From NCBI RefSeq assembly GCF_009928485.1, contig NZ_JAABNP010000002.1, positions 248,001 to 312,000 on the forward strand: a stretch of DNA of 64,000 nucleotides, in the 5' to 3' direction. Position numbers and translations under genes: made by a program. The stretch is from Clostridium sp. C2-6-12. Lineage in GTDB: Bacteria; Bacillota; Clostridia; Clostridiales; Clostridiaceae. The notes beneath the pieces are model-generated. The model was not told the origin of the DNA, ran no database searches, and saw nothing but the letters and a program-made list of their open reading frames with translations. Within the stretch, counting starts at the first letter, position 1. Each line of letters starts with the position of its first letter. Positions 8,401 to 18,169 of this stretch are shown one piece after another.

Positions 8401-9099
8401 CTAAATAGTTCTCCAATTCGGAGTAATATATATTGTAAAGCCATTGCTCCAGCTAAATGTGTTTTCATCTTCCTTCAAATATAAGTTTTGCATCTTTTTA
8501 ATATCAGTTTTACCAACTGCTAAAGCTCCAGAAGAATTTAATATCTTATCATTTGCAGTATCAATTGTTAATTGACCCTCTACAGTACAATTAACCGTAT
8601 TTCCATTTATGTTAAATACACAAGCTCCATTACCTACAATCCTATAAATAGGCTGACATACATCCCAATTATTATTGATTACTGTAGTTAATACAGCCTC
8701 TTCATTTTCCTCAATATATTGGTATGGTTCTACTGTAAATTTAATATTAAACTTACCCAACCTTTTATAAATACGTTCTATAGAATCAATATTAACTTTA
8801 CAAACTTTATAGTAATAGCCTTTATCATCACTGAAGCTTAATTTATTATTCTTAATATTATTTATCCAGCGTTTTATCTTTCGATATTCTTCTTGCCATG
8901 TATTAGCATCTTTAGATATAAAACTGCATTGAACTGAAAATTCTATGTCATTATAATTTTCTTCTTTATACAGCTTACCATCATGCCCTTTCATGGAGAT
9001 CTCTTTATAATTTCTTATGGCCGAAGGAATGGAAGGTCTTTTTACTATTACAAATTTTAAATCTGTATTATGTTTTTCATTAAAATACATTTTAAACAT
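8401..9099 (-). CDS. distal tail protein (Dit, siphovirus tail component)
   Basis: 232 aa, overlapping the tape measure stop by 8 bp. The N-terminus (DLKFVIVKRPSIPSAIRNYKEI) and KGHDGKLYKEENYNDIEFSV are typical of Sipho_tail/Dit proteins. These form the hexameric ring linking the tail tube to the baseplate. It lies between the tape measure and Tal genes, the invariant order in Gram-positive siphoviruses. Confidence 0.87.
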   Translation of the reverse strand: MFKMYFNEKHNTDLKFVIVKRPSIPSAIRNYKEISMKGHDGKLYKEENYNDIEFSVQCSFISKDANTWQEEYRKIKRWINNIKNNKLSFSDDKGYYYKVCKVNIDSIERIYKRLGKFNIKFTVEPYQYIEENEEAVLTTVINNNWDVCQPIYRIVGNGACVFNINGNTVNCTVEGQLTIDTANDKILNSSGALAVGKTDIKKMQNLYLKEDENTFSWSNGFTIYITPNWRTI

Positions 9100-12000
9100 A
9101 AGCTAAATTACTCCTTCCTTTGCTTGTATTATTATTCTTAGTCATTTTTCCAAGTTCTTTATTCATATCTCTAGCAGTTGCTTTTACAATAGATTTACCA
9201 TCTATGCTTATATCTAATGCTTTTTCAAGTCTATCCATTTTATCTAATATTTGCCCTAATAAATTACCGTTTGAAGATTCTTTAGAACTATTAGAATAAG
9301 CACTATTTACATTTTTCAAATTATCTAAATTAGCTATACTTACAGTTCCGCTTAATGTTTTAGAAATATTAGTGTTAATCTGTGGCATTTCAGTTTCAAA
9401 ACCAACACCAATACCTTGAGCCAACATTTTACCAATTTCATCTCTAAAAATATGGCTTGGACTATGTATTTCAAATTTATCCTTAACACCTTTCGTAAAA
9501 CTCTCACAAAGTCCTCCAATCCATCCTGTCATAGAATCCCAAGCATTTTTAATACCATCTTTAATTCCAAGGACTATATTTTTACCTATATCCATCATTT
9601 TACTTGGTAAGTTTTTAAAGGTATCTTCAATACCAGTTACGACCTTTTCCATACCATTCTTGGCTTCTGTGAGCATATTACCTCCCCATTCAGTCACTTT
9701 AGTAACTACATTTACTAACCAAGTCCATATCTTATTAGGAAGTTCTGAAAAGAATTTTACGATACTCTCTATCCATTGTGATACATTTGTACTTATCCAA
9801 CTTACAACATTACCGCCCCATTCTCCTAGTTTAGTTACCACAGAAACTAAAAACTCCCATATTTTATTTGGAAGTTCTGAAAAGAAAGTTGTAATAGATG
9901 AAATCCAAACAGGAACATTTGTTGTAATATAATTTAATACATTACTTCCCCATTCTCCTATCTTGGTCACAATATCTACAAGAAAGTTCCAAATATTTGT
10001 AGGTAACTGACTAAAGAACGTTGTAACATTATTAATCCACATTGGTACATTCGTAGAAAAATAATTCCAAACTTCAACTCCCCAAGTAGCTAACATTCCA
10101 ACTAATTGACCTAATCCAAACATAATCTTATTAGGTAATTCAGCAAACCATTGACCCACTGAATTGATAAAATTTGGAATTGTTGATGTAAAGAAATTAG
10201 CAATTGCATTCCAGCCATTAATGAAAAAGCTTTTTATCGCTTCTATAAACTCATTCGTTTTTTGTCTAAATGTATCATTGTTTTTATATAGTAATGCAAA
10301 TGCCCCAGCGAAGGGATTATAAATAAACAACAATATTTGTTTCCAGTTATTTACGAAGAAATTAATTACTTGATTAAATTTACCCTTTATATTTTCCCAT
10401 AAAGAACTTGCTTTGGTCGGTAAAGATTTAAACCATCCTACTACAGAATTAAAAGCTTGAGGTAAAGTATTTGTAAAGAATGTTTTCAACCATGCACCTA
10501 CTGCATTTACTCCATTTCTAAACCATTCCACTTTGTTATACATAAGTATTATTCCAGCAACTAATGCACCTATAGCTATAATCACTAATGAAATAGGATT
10601 TGCACTACAAACCAAATTGAAAGCAGCCATAACACCTTGACCAGCTATAATTGCTGTTTTAAAAGTATTGAACGCTACTACTGCCGCAGTTATAACTCCA
10701 GCTATTTGCAACGCTCCAAACGTTGCCCCAAATGTAATTACAAGTGGAATTATTGTATCTAAATTACTTACTAAACCTGCAAATACTTGACCTATAACGT
10801 CAAATACTGGAGATAATTTATCTGCTAAACCACTTATCGAATCTTTTATATTTGGCATATTAGATACAAACCAGTTACTGAATTCAGATAATTTAGGTAA
10901 TACGTTGTCACTAATTGGCAATAATATACCAGTTTCAATATTACGTTTGATACCTTCAAAAGCACTACCTAAATCGTTGTATTTCACTTGATTTATAGTT
11001 TGTAAAGCATTATTAGTATTACTTATTTCTCCTTGAGTATTTGTTAATGAAGCAATACCTTTAACACCCAAATCTTCCCACATAGTTCCCCATAGTGATA
11101 CTCCAATTTGATTTTGTTTTAAAGGGTCTTGCATAGATAACAATTTAGTATTAACTTCTTCAAATGCTTGCTTTCCAACGTCCCCACCTTGGGCGAATTT
11201 AGCTGACATCTCATCAGCGTTAAATCCTAAATCAGTAAATGCTTGCATTGTTGATTTGCTTCCATCTTTTGACCTAATACCGAATTCTTTAATAGAATCT
11301 CCTAATTTATCAACTGAAAAAGTACCTCCAGCAGAACCATTTACTAACATATTAAACATTTCATCCGCACTAAATCCAGCTTGTTTAAATTGCACCGAAT
11401 ACTCATTTATACTATCAAGCAAGTCACCATTTTTATCCAAACCATATTGAGCACCTTGAGCTATAAGATTGTATGCTTCATCTCCAGTCATCCCAAATTG
11501 TTGCATCATCATATTTGCACTTCTAACAGATTCATTAACTTCAAATCCAAATGTATCTCTTAGTAATAGCCCATCTTCAGTTAATGCTTTCAATTCGTCC
11601 CCAGTAGCACCAGTTTGTTGTCCTATAGTTTTAATTGCTTCTCCGATATCTTCAAAATTTTCACCAAAATTATCATTATAGATTCCTACCATTACATCTC
11701 TCATGCTAGACATTGCATTTTCGTTATAGCCTGTTGCGGCTTGAACACCATTTAAAGATTTTTGCAAGTCTGAACCAAAAGTTATCATGCTAGTGAATCC
11801 TTCTTTTGCACTATTCCATATGTCTCCACCTATGGCTAATCCTACACCTTTCTTAATGTATTCTCCCATTCCTGATGTAGCAGATTTTATTTTATCACCC
11901 AACTTAGTCCAAGCATTGCCTTCTTCTTCAATTTCTTTTCCATCATTTTGTAATGCTTGATCTACTTGTTTTAATTCATTTTGCAGACGTGATAATTGTG

Positions 12001-12313
12001 CAACAGCATTGTTTACTTTAGTTCCAGCACTCATAGTTGAATTAGAAAATTCTCCTGTTTCTTGCTTACTTTTAGCATAAGCTTCCTGCAATGCCTTGAC
12101 TTTTTGTTGTTGTAATTCAATAGCCTTATTTAAGTACTCAGATTTATTACTTAATTGTTGACTACCATCACCAAATGCTTTTAAACTCTCACTGGAAGCT
12201 TTAAATTCACTTTGCAGTAAAGACATAGCCTTATTTATTTTAGTAACTCCACCTGTAAACTGTTCATCAGTTATCCCCACCTTGATGGTTAATCCCTGTA
12301 TATCATCACTCAT
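9092..12313 (-). CDS. tail tape measure protein
   Basis: 1,073 aa, start ATG 12313 after GGGAGG. The N-terminal 130 residues are coiled coil and residues 180-480 form a TP901-type tape measure core. Hydrophobic helices lie near 520-620. Residues 690-950 contain repeated W/F-rich units (VWNYFSTNVPMWINNVTTFF, SELPNKIWEFLVSVVTKLGEWG) of about 40 residues. The protein sets tail length and is thought to enter the cell with DNA. At about 0.15 nm per residue the tail should be roughly 150-160 nm; this is my estimate from the family rule. Confidence 0.93.
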   Translation of the reverse strand: MSDDIQGLTIKVGITDEQFTGGVTKINKAMSLLQSEFKASSESLKAFGDGSQQLSNKSEYLNKAIELQQQKVKALQEAYAKSKQETGEFSNSTMSAGTKVNNAVAQLSRLQNELKQVDQALQNDGKEIEEEGNAWTKLGDKIKSATSGMGEYIKKGVGLAIGGDIWNSAKEGFTSMITFGSDLQKSLNGVQAATGYNENAMSSMRDVMVGIYNDNFGENFEDIGEAIKTIGQQTGATGDELKALTEDGLLLRDTFGFEVNESVRSANMMMQQFGMTGDEAYNLIAQGAQYGLDKNGDLLDSINEYSVQFKQAGFSADEMFNMLVNGSAGGTFSVDKLGDSIKEFGIRSKDGSKSTMQAFTDLGFNADEMSAKFAQGGDVGKQAFEEVNTKLLSMQDPLKQNQIGVSLWGTMWEDLGVKGIASLTNTQGEISNTNNALQTINQVKYNDLGSAFEGIKRNIETGILLPISDNVLPKLSEFSNWFVSNMPNIKDSISGLADKLSPVFDVIGQVFAGLVSNLDTIIPLVITFGATFGALQIAGVITAAVVAFNTFKTAIIAGQGVMAAFNLVCSANPISLVIIAIGALVAGIILMYNKVEWFRNGVNAVGAWLKTFFTNTLPQAFNSVVGWFKSLPTKASSLWENIKGKFNQVINFFVNNWKQILLFIYNPFAGAFALLYKNNDTFRQKTNEFIEAIKSFFINGWNAIANFFTSTIPNFINSVGQWFAELPNKIMFGLGQLVGMLATWGVEVWNYFSTNVPMWINNVTTFFSQLPTNIWNFLVDIVTKIGEWGSNVLNYITTNVPVWISSITTFFSELPNKIWEFLVSVVTKLGEWGGNVVSWISTNVSQWIESIVKFFSELPNKIWTWLVNVVTKVTEWGGNMLTEAKNGMEKVVTGIEDTFKNLPSKMMDIGKNIVLGIKDGIKNAWDSMTGWIGGLCESFTKGVKDKFEIHSPSHIFRDEIGKMLAQGIGVGFETEMPQINTNISKTLSGTVSIANLDNLKNVNSAYSNSSKESSNGNLLGQILDKMDRLEKALDISIDGKSIVKATARDMNKELGKMTKNNNTSKGRSNLAYV

Positions 12314-12333
12314 TTACTATTACCTCCCTTCTG

Positions 12334-12890
12334 CTAAAACATTATGTTATCTATATAACCTTTATTATTTTCACTTTCACTATCAACACCCTCAACTTGC
12401 TTATGAATCCTAAATAATTCATTAAGTTTAAGTGGTGTACTTTTCCAAAATTGTTCTTCTGTCATTCTTAAAATCACAGTTCCTAAATAAAAAAGCCATC
12501 CCCAATCCCAACCATTGTTAGAACCAGTTTGGCTTTCTATTCCCCCAAATCTTCAGTTTCTTCTGTTTCTCCAAATCCGTCAACCATAGCTTTTCCCATT
12601 TTACCAGTCAATTCATTAATAAAATCCATATCTAACATTTTTCCTACTTTTCTAGGTGTTAAATCTTCATTCCCTTCTTCTTGAACCATAACTGCATACA
12701 TTAAATTTGTTAAAGCCTTTACTTTACCTTTTTGTAATTCGTTTAATGCTGTGTTTATATCTCCATAAATATCCTCTAATTCTCCCATTACACCGAAGTT
12801 AAATGATATTACATATTCTCTACCATCAACTTTTATAGTTTGCTCTTTTTTATTACTCTTTAATTGCTTTGCTGTTACTTTCTTTGCCAT
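12334..12890 (-). CDS. tail assembly chaperone gpGT, product of a programmed -1 frameshift
   Basis: Ribosomes slipping by -1 at T-TTG-GGG (12549-12543) in the gpG gene bypass the TAG at 12539-12537. They add about 67 residues: GGIESQTGSNNGWDWGWLFY and onward to DNIMF, with TAG at 12336-12334. The heptamer fits the X XXY YYZ rule (TTT GGG G). The extension has no start codon or ribosome binding site of its own and exactly fills the gap to the tape measure gene. In lambda-like phages gpG and gpGT together chaperone the tape measure during tail assembly. Confidence 0.87.
12537..12890 (-). CDS. tail assembly chaperone gpG
   Basis: 117 aa, zero-frame product. ATG 12890 has GAGGAAA upstream, whereas a longer reading from 12932 lacks a ribosome binding site. 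Features include the basic start MAKKVTAKQL, the VDGREYVISFNFGVMGELE beta segment and an acidic C-terminus (GETEETEDLGE) that overlaps the slippery site. It lies between the major tail protein and the tape measure gene, as expected. Confidence 0.87.
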   Translation of the reverse strand: MAKKVTAKQLKSNKKEQTIKVDGREYVISFNFGVMGELEDIYGDINTALNELQKGKVKALTNLMYAVMVQEEGNEDLTPRKVGKMLDMDFINELTGKMGKAMVDGFGETEETEDLGE

Positions 12891-12949
12891 ATTATTTCCT
12901 CTCTTTCTATTCATAAATTTAAGAGTAGGCATTTAACCTACTCTATTAA

Positions 12950-13525
12950 TTAAGGTGTTGATTCTACTGGTACAGGTGGAACAGTTTTTAGCCATGATTC
13001 TAATTCTGTAACTGTATGTGATTCATCATCACTATCACCAATCAATCTATAGTTTTCGTCAAAATCTCTACATATAAAAGTTCCTTTAAGTTTTGCTGTT
13101 CCTTGCTTAACCTTATCTTCTTGAGTTTGGTATTCATCAGATACAAGTTCAAATTTTCCTTTATACAAGCAAATATATCTATAAGCTCCATTTGCCTTTT
13201 TACTCTTGAAAGCCATATATACATAAGGTGCTTGGTCATTTTTATTCTCAATTAATATTCCATTTACCACCTTAGAACCTTGTAAAAATGCTCTAGTTGG
13301 AACAGATAATTGATTTAATTCAATTTCAACATCAATCTGACTAAATGTTGTTATAATATCTTCTACCGTATCATCAGAATAACTTGTGTCACTGTTAGTT
13401 TTAGGTGTAAGTTTAGCACCTACTGACCTTTCATATTTTTTAACTGCTCCATATGTTGCACCTTCTTTTGTATCTGTTAATAGTGGTGCAAAACTTATGT
13501 CTCTTAGTCCTACTGTTCTACTCAT
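12950..13525 (-). CDS. major tail tube protein (phi13 family)
   Basis: 191 aa. The opening VGLRDISFAPLLTDTKEG, the ARTKTAxSDDT-like stretch ARAGAKLTPKTNSD as read here as SVGAKLTPKTNSD, and the C-terminal LKGTFICRDFDENY fit the phi13-type major tail proteins that polymerise as hexameric rings into the tube. It sits immediately upstream of the gpG chaperone gene. There is no C-terminal Ig-like extension. Confidence 0.85.
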   Translation of the reverse strand: MSRTVGLRDISFAPLLTDTKEGATYGAVKKYERSVGAKLTPKTNSDTSYSDDTVEDIITTFSQIDVEIELNQLSVPTRAFLQGSKVVNGILIENKNDQAPYVYMAFKSKKANGAYRYICLYKGKFELVSDEYQTQEDKVKQGTAKLKGTFICRDFDENYRLIGDSDDESHTVTELESWLKTVPPVPVESTP

Positions 13526-13543
13526 TAATTATCACTCTCTTTC

Positions 13544-13936
13544 TTAAATATTTTTTATATTATTTTCTATTGCTTCTTTTAAATTCTTATAAACCTCATC
13601 TTTATTTTTGTTATAAGCTTGTTTCATAAATGGTCTAGATTTACGTGGTTTTGATTTGGTAGATCCATACTCAACGTACCATCCATGTTGTGCTATTTTA
13701 TCTACATCTCCAACCCATACTACTTTTCCATTTTTAGATTTTTTAACTTTACTTATCTTCAATGATTTTCTTAGCTTTCCACTTCTGTCTTTAAATAAAG
13801 TTGCATCTTTTTCATCTTCTAATATAGGTTGCACTGCTTCAATTAAAGATTTATCTTGTATTAAAGCACCTTCTTTACCCATATTCTCTAATTTCCTTAA
13901 TAGACTATCTAATCCAGTCACTTCAAAATCACTCAT
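13544..13936 (-). CDS. HK97 gp10-like tail completion protein
   Basis: 130 aa. The motif VTGLDSLLRKLENMG near the start and AQHGWYVEYGSTKSKPRKSRPFM in the second half (quoted here in two overlapping pieces: HGWYVEYGSTKSKPRKS, then RPFMKQAY) are characteristic of HK97_gp10. It joins the tail terminator at the neck. It overlaps the next gene by 4 bp. Confidence 0.85.
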   Translation of the reverse strand: MSDFEVTGLDSLLRKLENMGKEGALIQDKSLIEAVQPILEDEKDATLFKDRSGKLRKSLKISKVKKSKNGKVVWVGDVDKIAQHGWYVEYGSTKSKPRKSRPFMKQAYNKNKDEVYKNLKEAIENNIKNI

Positions 13937-14283
13937 TCTATAGCCTCCAGTACATTAAAACGTAAAGCTTTGTGATATATTTTTACATCATCTTCGTATA
14001 AATCTGCACCATCACTATAAGTACAATTCTCTATAGTTTTCATAGTAAATTTAATTGTTTTCTTCAAGTCCTCCATGTTTTCTTTACTCCAAATATCAAC
14101 TTGTACAAGGTAATCCACTGACTCAGCTTCATCATCAGAATAATCATCTTCATTATCACTAATTAATGTAAAAGTCACATGAGTTTTATCAATTTCCTCA
14201 TCATACCAACCATAAAAACTTGAAATACCTAAAGGTTCTAAAACATTAGATAATACAGCATCAATCTTTTCTATAATATCCAA
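13933..14283 (-). CDS. tail terminator-type neck protein (DUF3168-like)
   Basis: 116 aa. The layout is a helix, beta strands with THVTFTLISDNEDDYSDDEA, then VQVDIWSKENMEDLKKTIK and a C-terminal strand KALRFNVLEAIE. This fits the small alpha/beta tail terminator proteins found between gp10-like and head-tail adaptor genes. Assignment is by position and fold pattern. Confidence 0.7.
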   Translation of the reverse strand: MDIIEKIDAVLSNVLEPLGISSFYGWYDEEIDKTHVTFTLISDNEDDYSDDEAESVDYLVQVDIWSKENMEDLKKTIKFTMKTIENCTYSDGADLYEDDVKIYHKALRFNVLEAIE

Positions 14284-14610
14284 CTACAAAACCTCCTTCG
14301 CCTTGATTATTATCTTTTCTTTTGAGAATCCAAAGTAATCTGTAGCAATCATATTAAAATTTCTATCTTTCCATACAACTCTAAAATCTTTAGTATTTAA
14401 ATTCTCTAAAATTTTTGTATATCTAACAGTAAAATTTAATACATTTTCTTGAGAAATTTCTAATGCTTTATATAATTCAGTCCCATATAAACTATTAACT
14501 GAACAATAACATGAATAAAAGATATCCCATTTATCTGTCTGAATACCTTTTACCTTTGTTATTGTTCTTTTTTGTATTGTAATTCTTTGATTAAAATTAT
14601 CTATATTCAT
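14284..14610 (-). CDS. head-tail adaptor (head closure) protein
   Basis: 108 aa. The start NIDNFNQRITIQKRTI and the end GFSKEKIIIKAKEVL, with YSCYCSVNSLYGTELYKA between them, fit the phage head-tail joining family related to SPP1 gp16. This protein closes the portal/adaptor channel. It overlaps the adaptor gene upstream by 4 bp. Confidence 0.82.
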   Translation of the reverse strand: MNIDNFNQRITIQKRTITKVKGIQTDKWDIFYSCYCSVNSLYGTELYKALEISQENVLNFTVRYTKILENLNTKDFRVVWKDRNFNMIATDYFGFSKEKIIIKAKEVL

Positions 14611-14888
14611 ATTTCATCACCTGCATTAGATAATTTCTCAAATATAGTCTCAACAATTCTATCTCTAACCATATTATTCTGAACATAAGAACTTTTACTG
14701 TCATATAAATCATTTATCAACTTATATTGAACTAAAGTAGCTAATTTCACTAATTTTTCATCTGTTTTATAAGCCTCTCCAACACACGAATCTATGTATA
14801 TTTGAGTTGTATCAATAATGCTTTGTATGTAATTGTCATCAAATGTATCGTCTATTCTAAGATAATTCTTTGCTTCTTCTAATGTCAT
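14607..14888 (-). CDS. head-tail connector (gp6-like adaptor)
   Basis: 93 aa, all-helical. MTLEEAKNYLRIDDTFDD and NYIQSIIDTTQIYIDSCVG are the standard start of the phage gp6-like/DNA packaging connector family. It docks on the portal vertex. It follows the major capsid gene as expected. Confidence 0.87.
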   Translation of the reverse strand: MTLEEAKNYLRIDDTFDDNYIQSIIDTTQIYIDSCVGEAYKTDEKLVKLATLVQYKLINDLYDSKSSYVQNNMVRDRIVETIFEKLSNAGDEI

Positions 14889-14949
14889 TTTTTTATCATC
14901 TCCTGTTCTTCAATATTAAAAAGGACAGGAGAAAACTCCTATCCAATTC

Positions 14950-16044
14950 CTAAAGTTGAATTTTCTTAATACTTCTTGTAGCACCAGCTTTTATATCTAA
15001 TCTTTCTAAAATAGATGCTTTCTTTGTATCTGTATCGTAGTCGTTCCATCTATTTACTGTTGTTCCATTGCTTCTATCAAAGAACTTAATAGCTTCCTTC
15101 ATATTTAAAGAATAGAATACTATTGTTTTTCCTTCTTGTAATGTAACTAAAGATGAATCAAAAGTAACAATTTCTTTGCCATTAAAATACTCTCTTCCAT
15201 CTACCCCAACTGTAATTAAGTTCATATTTCTACCTTGTTTATCTTTCATATTCTTTAATAAAGCATAACCTTCAACATTTGTTAGTGTAATTAATCCAGC
15301 TTTTACTGTAGGCAAAGCTTTAGCCATTATATCTTCTAATGTAGTATAATCTATTGCTGTAACTTCTGTTGCATTTGTATTAACAGCCTGTACAATAGAA
15401 TAATTTTCTGTTAATGTTGTAGATTCTGCAAAAGTTGAATTAACTGCGTTTTCAATATCAATTTCCGCATCATCAATTAATTCTGAAGATAACGGTACTT
15501 TTATACCTACTTTCTTACACTTGAATTGCATATCAGTAGTAACTAATTTACCATCAGGTATAACATCACCTTCTGCTATATCTTTTAACATTCCATTTTG
15601 TTCTGGATCAAATATAGGCATAGAGCCTTCATTTTTTGTTACAGGAATCACATCACAATATTGTTTTAATGAACCAAATCCTTTTTTAAGTTCTTGTAAT
15701 TTATTTATGTATTGTGGTGGTAGTACTGCTGAATTATCTGTAGTTTTTACAACAGCTCTCTCTTCCTCAGTCATTTTATTCCCTAAAACTGATTTTACAA
15801 ACGCTCTTATTTCATTGACTTTTTCCATATTATTAACATCTCCTCTTTCTTCTTTTTTAGCTTTTTGATTTTGTAAATCTCTCATTTCCTCTGCTTCCAG
15901 TTCTTCAGAAATTTTAATTTGCTTGTCTAAATTTCTAACTTCTTCTAAAATTTTCTCAGCTTCCTCAATCTTATTTTCTTGATTTAACTTTCTAACTTCT
16001 TCCACCTTTTCAGCTTTTTGTTGTCTTAATTCTTCTATTTTCAT
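14950..16044 (-). CDS. HK97-fold major capsid protein with scaffolding delta domain
   Basis: About 364 aa from ATG 16044 (GGAG 10 nt upstream). Residues 1-85 are a highly charged coiled coil (MKIEELRQQKAEKVEEVRKL), the delta domain removed by the prohead protease. The rest is HK97-like: ALPTVKAGLITLTNVEGYALL, MNLITVGVDGREYFNGKEIV, then a C-terminal LDIKAGATRSIKKIQL. The adjacent protease gene supports this. Confidence 0.92.
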   Translation of the reverse strand: MKIEELRQQKAEKVEEVRKLNQENKIEEAEKILEEVRNLDKQIKISEELEAEEMRDLQNQKAKKEERGDVNNMEKVNEIRAFVKSVLGNKMTEEERAVVKTTDNSAVLPPQYINKLQELKKGFGSLKQYCDVIPVTKNEGSMPIFDPEQNGMLKDIAEGDVIPDGKLVTTDMQFKCKKVGIKVPLSSELIDDAEIDIENAVNSTFAESTTLTENYSIVQAVNTNATEVTAIDYTTLEDIMAKALPTVKAGLITLTNVEGYALLKNMKDKQGRNMNLITVGVDGREYFNGKEIVTFDSSLVTLQEGKTIVFYSLNMKEAIKFFDRSNGTTVNRWNDYDTDTKKASILERLDIKAGATRSIKKIQL

Positions 16045-16097
16045 ATCATTTACACTCCATTTCTTAATAATTTTTTGCATAATAAAAGAGCTACTAA

Positions 16098-16694
16098 TTA
16101 AAGTAACTCTAGTTCAATTTCTAATTTTCTTTTTCTAATTTCTAAATCTTTTTGCTGTTGTAATTTATTTCTTTCTTCTTCAGCTATTTCTTTTGCTCTA
16201 GCAAATACTGAAGTATCTTGATATTGGGGTATGCATAATATGCTCCCCTCATATAATTCCACCTCTAATAAAGTCCTCATAATACTATCATCGTTAGAAT
16301 TATATTCATTACTTTCTCGGACACATGAAAATCCAAATGAACAACCTTGGATTAACCCTTGCTTTATTAATTCAATCGCATCTTTACCATATGATAAATT
16401 ATCATTAATAACTGCATTAAATCTTAAGCCAATGTTATCTACAGATAATGTTAATGTTCCAGTTTGAGTTGACGCTAAAGGCTTATACCACTGATGATGA
16501 TATAGCAAAAATATGTTATGTCCATCTTTTAAAGTATTATCGAATGCACTTCTATCAATTTTTTCATAGAATCCTTCAAATAATTCTGTTTGACTGTCAA
16601 ATTTAGCTATATATCCATCAATTTCAGTTGTATTTGTATCTTTAATTTGCCTTATTTCATAATCTTTAACTTGCCTAAATTCTCTATTTTCCAT
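16098..16694 (-). CDS. HK97 family prohead protease
   Basis: 198 aa from ATG 16694, with GGGGGTG 9 nt upstream and an 11-bp overlap with portal. It shows IDGYIAKFDSQTELFEGFYE and IDRSAFDNTL. The catalytic His region is FLLYHHQWYKPLAST, and the Ser region is GLIQGCSFGFSC. It processes the capsid delta domain during maturation. Confidence 0.92.
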   Translation of the reverse strand: MENREFRQVKDYEIRQIKDTNTTEIDGYIAKFDSQTELFEGFYEKIDRSAFDNTLKDGHNIFLLYHHQWYKPLASTQTGTLTLSVDNIGLRFNAVINDNLSYGKDAIELIKQGLIQGCSFGFSCVRESNEYNSNDDSIMRTLLEVELYEGSILCIPQYQDTSVFARAKEIAEEERNKLQQQKDLEIRKRKLEIELELL

Positions 16695-17931
16695 TGTTAT
16701 TATCACCCCCTTCGCCATTAAAATCATTGTTTTTATTATTGCTATTCGATGCCTTTTGCCAAGTTGCATTCCCTAATATTAAATCAGATAAACTTATTTG
16801 ACCACTTGGAAGCGTTGTTTCATCACCACCTTCTACAGTTGGCATACCAAGTATTCGTTTTGCATCATTTAAAGTATAAATACCATCACGAACATATCTA
16901 TCTAATATTACAGATTGATTTTCAGCAGATGTTCTAAGCATCGCATTAACATTTGCTCTTACTTTATATCCTTTTTTTCTATCCATACCTAATACTTTAT
17001 AATCAAATTCTTGTTCTAATTGAGTTAAAATCGGACTAATAGTATTAGTCAGAAATGATATATTTTCTGCTTCGGTAATGCTGCCATTATCTAATAACCC
17101 AAATGGAATTCCTAAAGCTGTAGCAATTGATTTTTTCCCATCTAATTTTAATTCAGCAAACTGAGAGTCAACTAGGCTTAAATTTAATGGTTGTACATTG
17201 AATCCTACAGGGACAGTAAATATTCTTCCTTTTGATGAATATAACCTATTAAATTTTTCTTGTGCTTTTTTTAGTTCTTTTTCATCTCTTTCATCTGTAA
17301 CAAATTGAACTACAGCTTTATTAGTCAAACCATTAGCAAATAAATCTTTTTGATATGCTTGTGCCTGTAAATTAGTATCAAATGTATCCTTAATATATGA
17401 CTTAGTAGATTTGCAATTAATACCATCAAAACTATTATCTCTTAGAATAATCATATCTTTATCGAAGCAACTGCCTTGCACTCCTGCACAATCAAAATCA
17501 ATTAAAACTTTATTTTCTTTACTTGACTTAATAAGTCCAATATTATCAATAGTAAATTGTAAAATCTTGCAAGGATACAACCCTATAACCTTTCCTTTAA
17601 TATCTCTGTCAATAAAAAGCCCACTAGCTCCTTGATGCTTATATAACATAATTAAAGATTTTAAACACTGAAATGTATTCATACTTGGATTCGGTCTTAA
17701 TCTTAATAAATCATACAAATAATAGTTTTCAGCTTCAATCTCCCCTTTATCTGTTGTTTGTTTTACTACCAAAGGCAATTTTGCTATTGTATTGCCTAAA
17801 ATATTCAATCCAGCCAAGTAATTCTGCTCATTTAAAGCATTTTCTATTATATAGTCATCACCTTTAACCCATGCAGACCAGTCGAATGCATCACCTACAG
17901 TTTCTCTCTTCTCAATTTTATTGAATATCAT
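16684..17931 (-). CDS. HK97-like portal protein
   Basis: 415 aa. The protein has AGLNILGNTIAKLPLVV, LLRLRPNPSMNTFQCLKSLI and TALGIPFGLLD, typical of phage portal proteins of the HK97 family. These form the dodecameric DNA entry channel. The C-terminus is low-complexity Asn/Gly-rich. Order TerL - small membrane protein - portal - protease. Confidence 0.92.
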   Translation of the reverse strand: MIFNKIEKRETVGDAFDWSAWVKGDDYIIENALNEQNYLAGLNILGNTIAKLPLVVKQTTDKGEIEAENYYLYDLLRLRPNPSMNTFQCLKSLIMLYKHQGASGLFIDRDIKGKVIGLYPCKILQFTIDNIGLIKSSKENKVLIDFDCAGVQGSCFDKDMIILRDNSFDGINCKSTKSYIKDTFDTNLQAQAYQKDLFANGLTNKAVVQFVTDERDEKELKKAQEKFNRLYSSKGRIFTVPVGFNVQPLNLSLVDSQFAELKLDGKKSIATALGIPFGLLDNGSITEAENISFLTNTISPILTQLEQEFDYKVLGMDRKKGYKVRANVNAMLRTSAENQSVILDRYVRDGIYTLNDAKRILGMPTVEGGDETTLPSGQISLSDLILGNATWQKASNSNNKNNDFNGEGGDNNNGK

Positions 17932-17943
17932 CTATTTTTCACC

Positions 17944-18147
17944 TCACTTTCTACTAAATTTAAAGGAAAATATACTAAAAACAATTAATAAAATGCTTAA
18001 AGAATACATTCCAAAATAAAAATTTATTAAAAAGTTGGTGATAATGAATAAAAATATCCCAATAAAAAGAGCCATTTCTTCAATAAAGTACTTATAAGAA
18101 ACAGCTTTTTTAACCCATTTATTTAATTTTTCTAGTCTATTTTTCAA
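17944..18147 (-). CDS. small two-TM membrane protein between terminase and portal
   Basis: 67 aa. It has a basic N-terminus, then two hydrophobic segments (MALFIGIFLFIITNFLINF and YSLSILLIVFSIFSF) and a short basic tail. No family is recognised. Such a gene in the packaging operon is unusual; expression would be late with the capsid genes. Confidence 0.55.
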   Translation of the reverse strand: MKNRLEKLNKWVKKAVSYKYFIEEMALFIGIFLFIITNFLINFYFGMYSLSILLIVFSIFSFKFSRK

Positions 18148-18169
18148 TTATTTCACCTCTTTTTATTCA

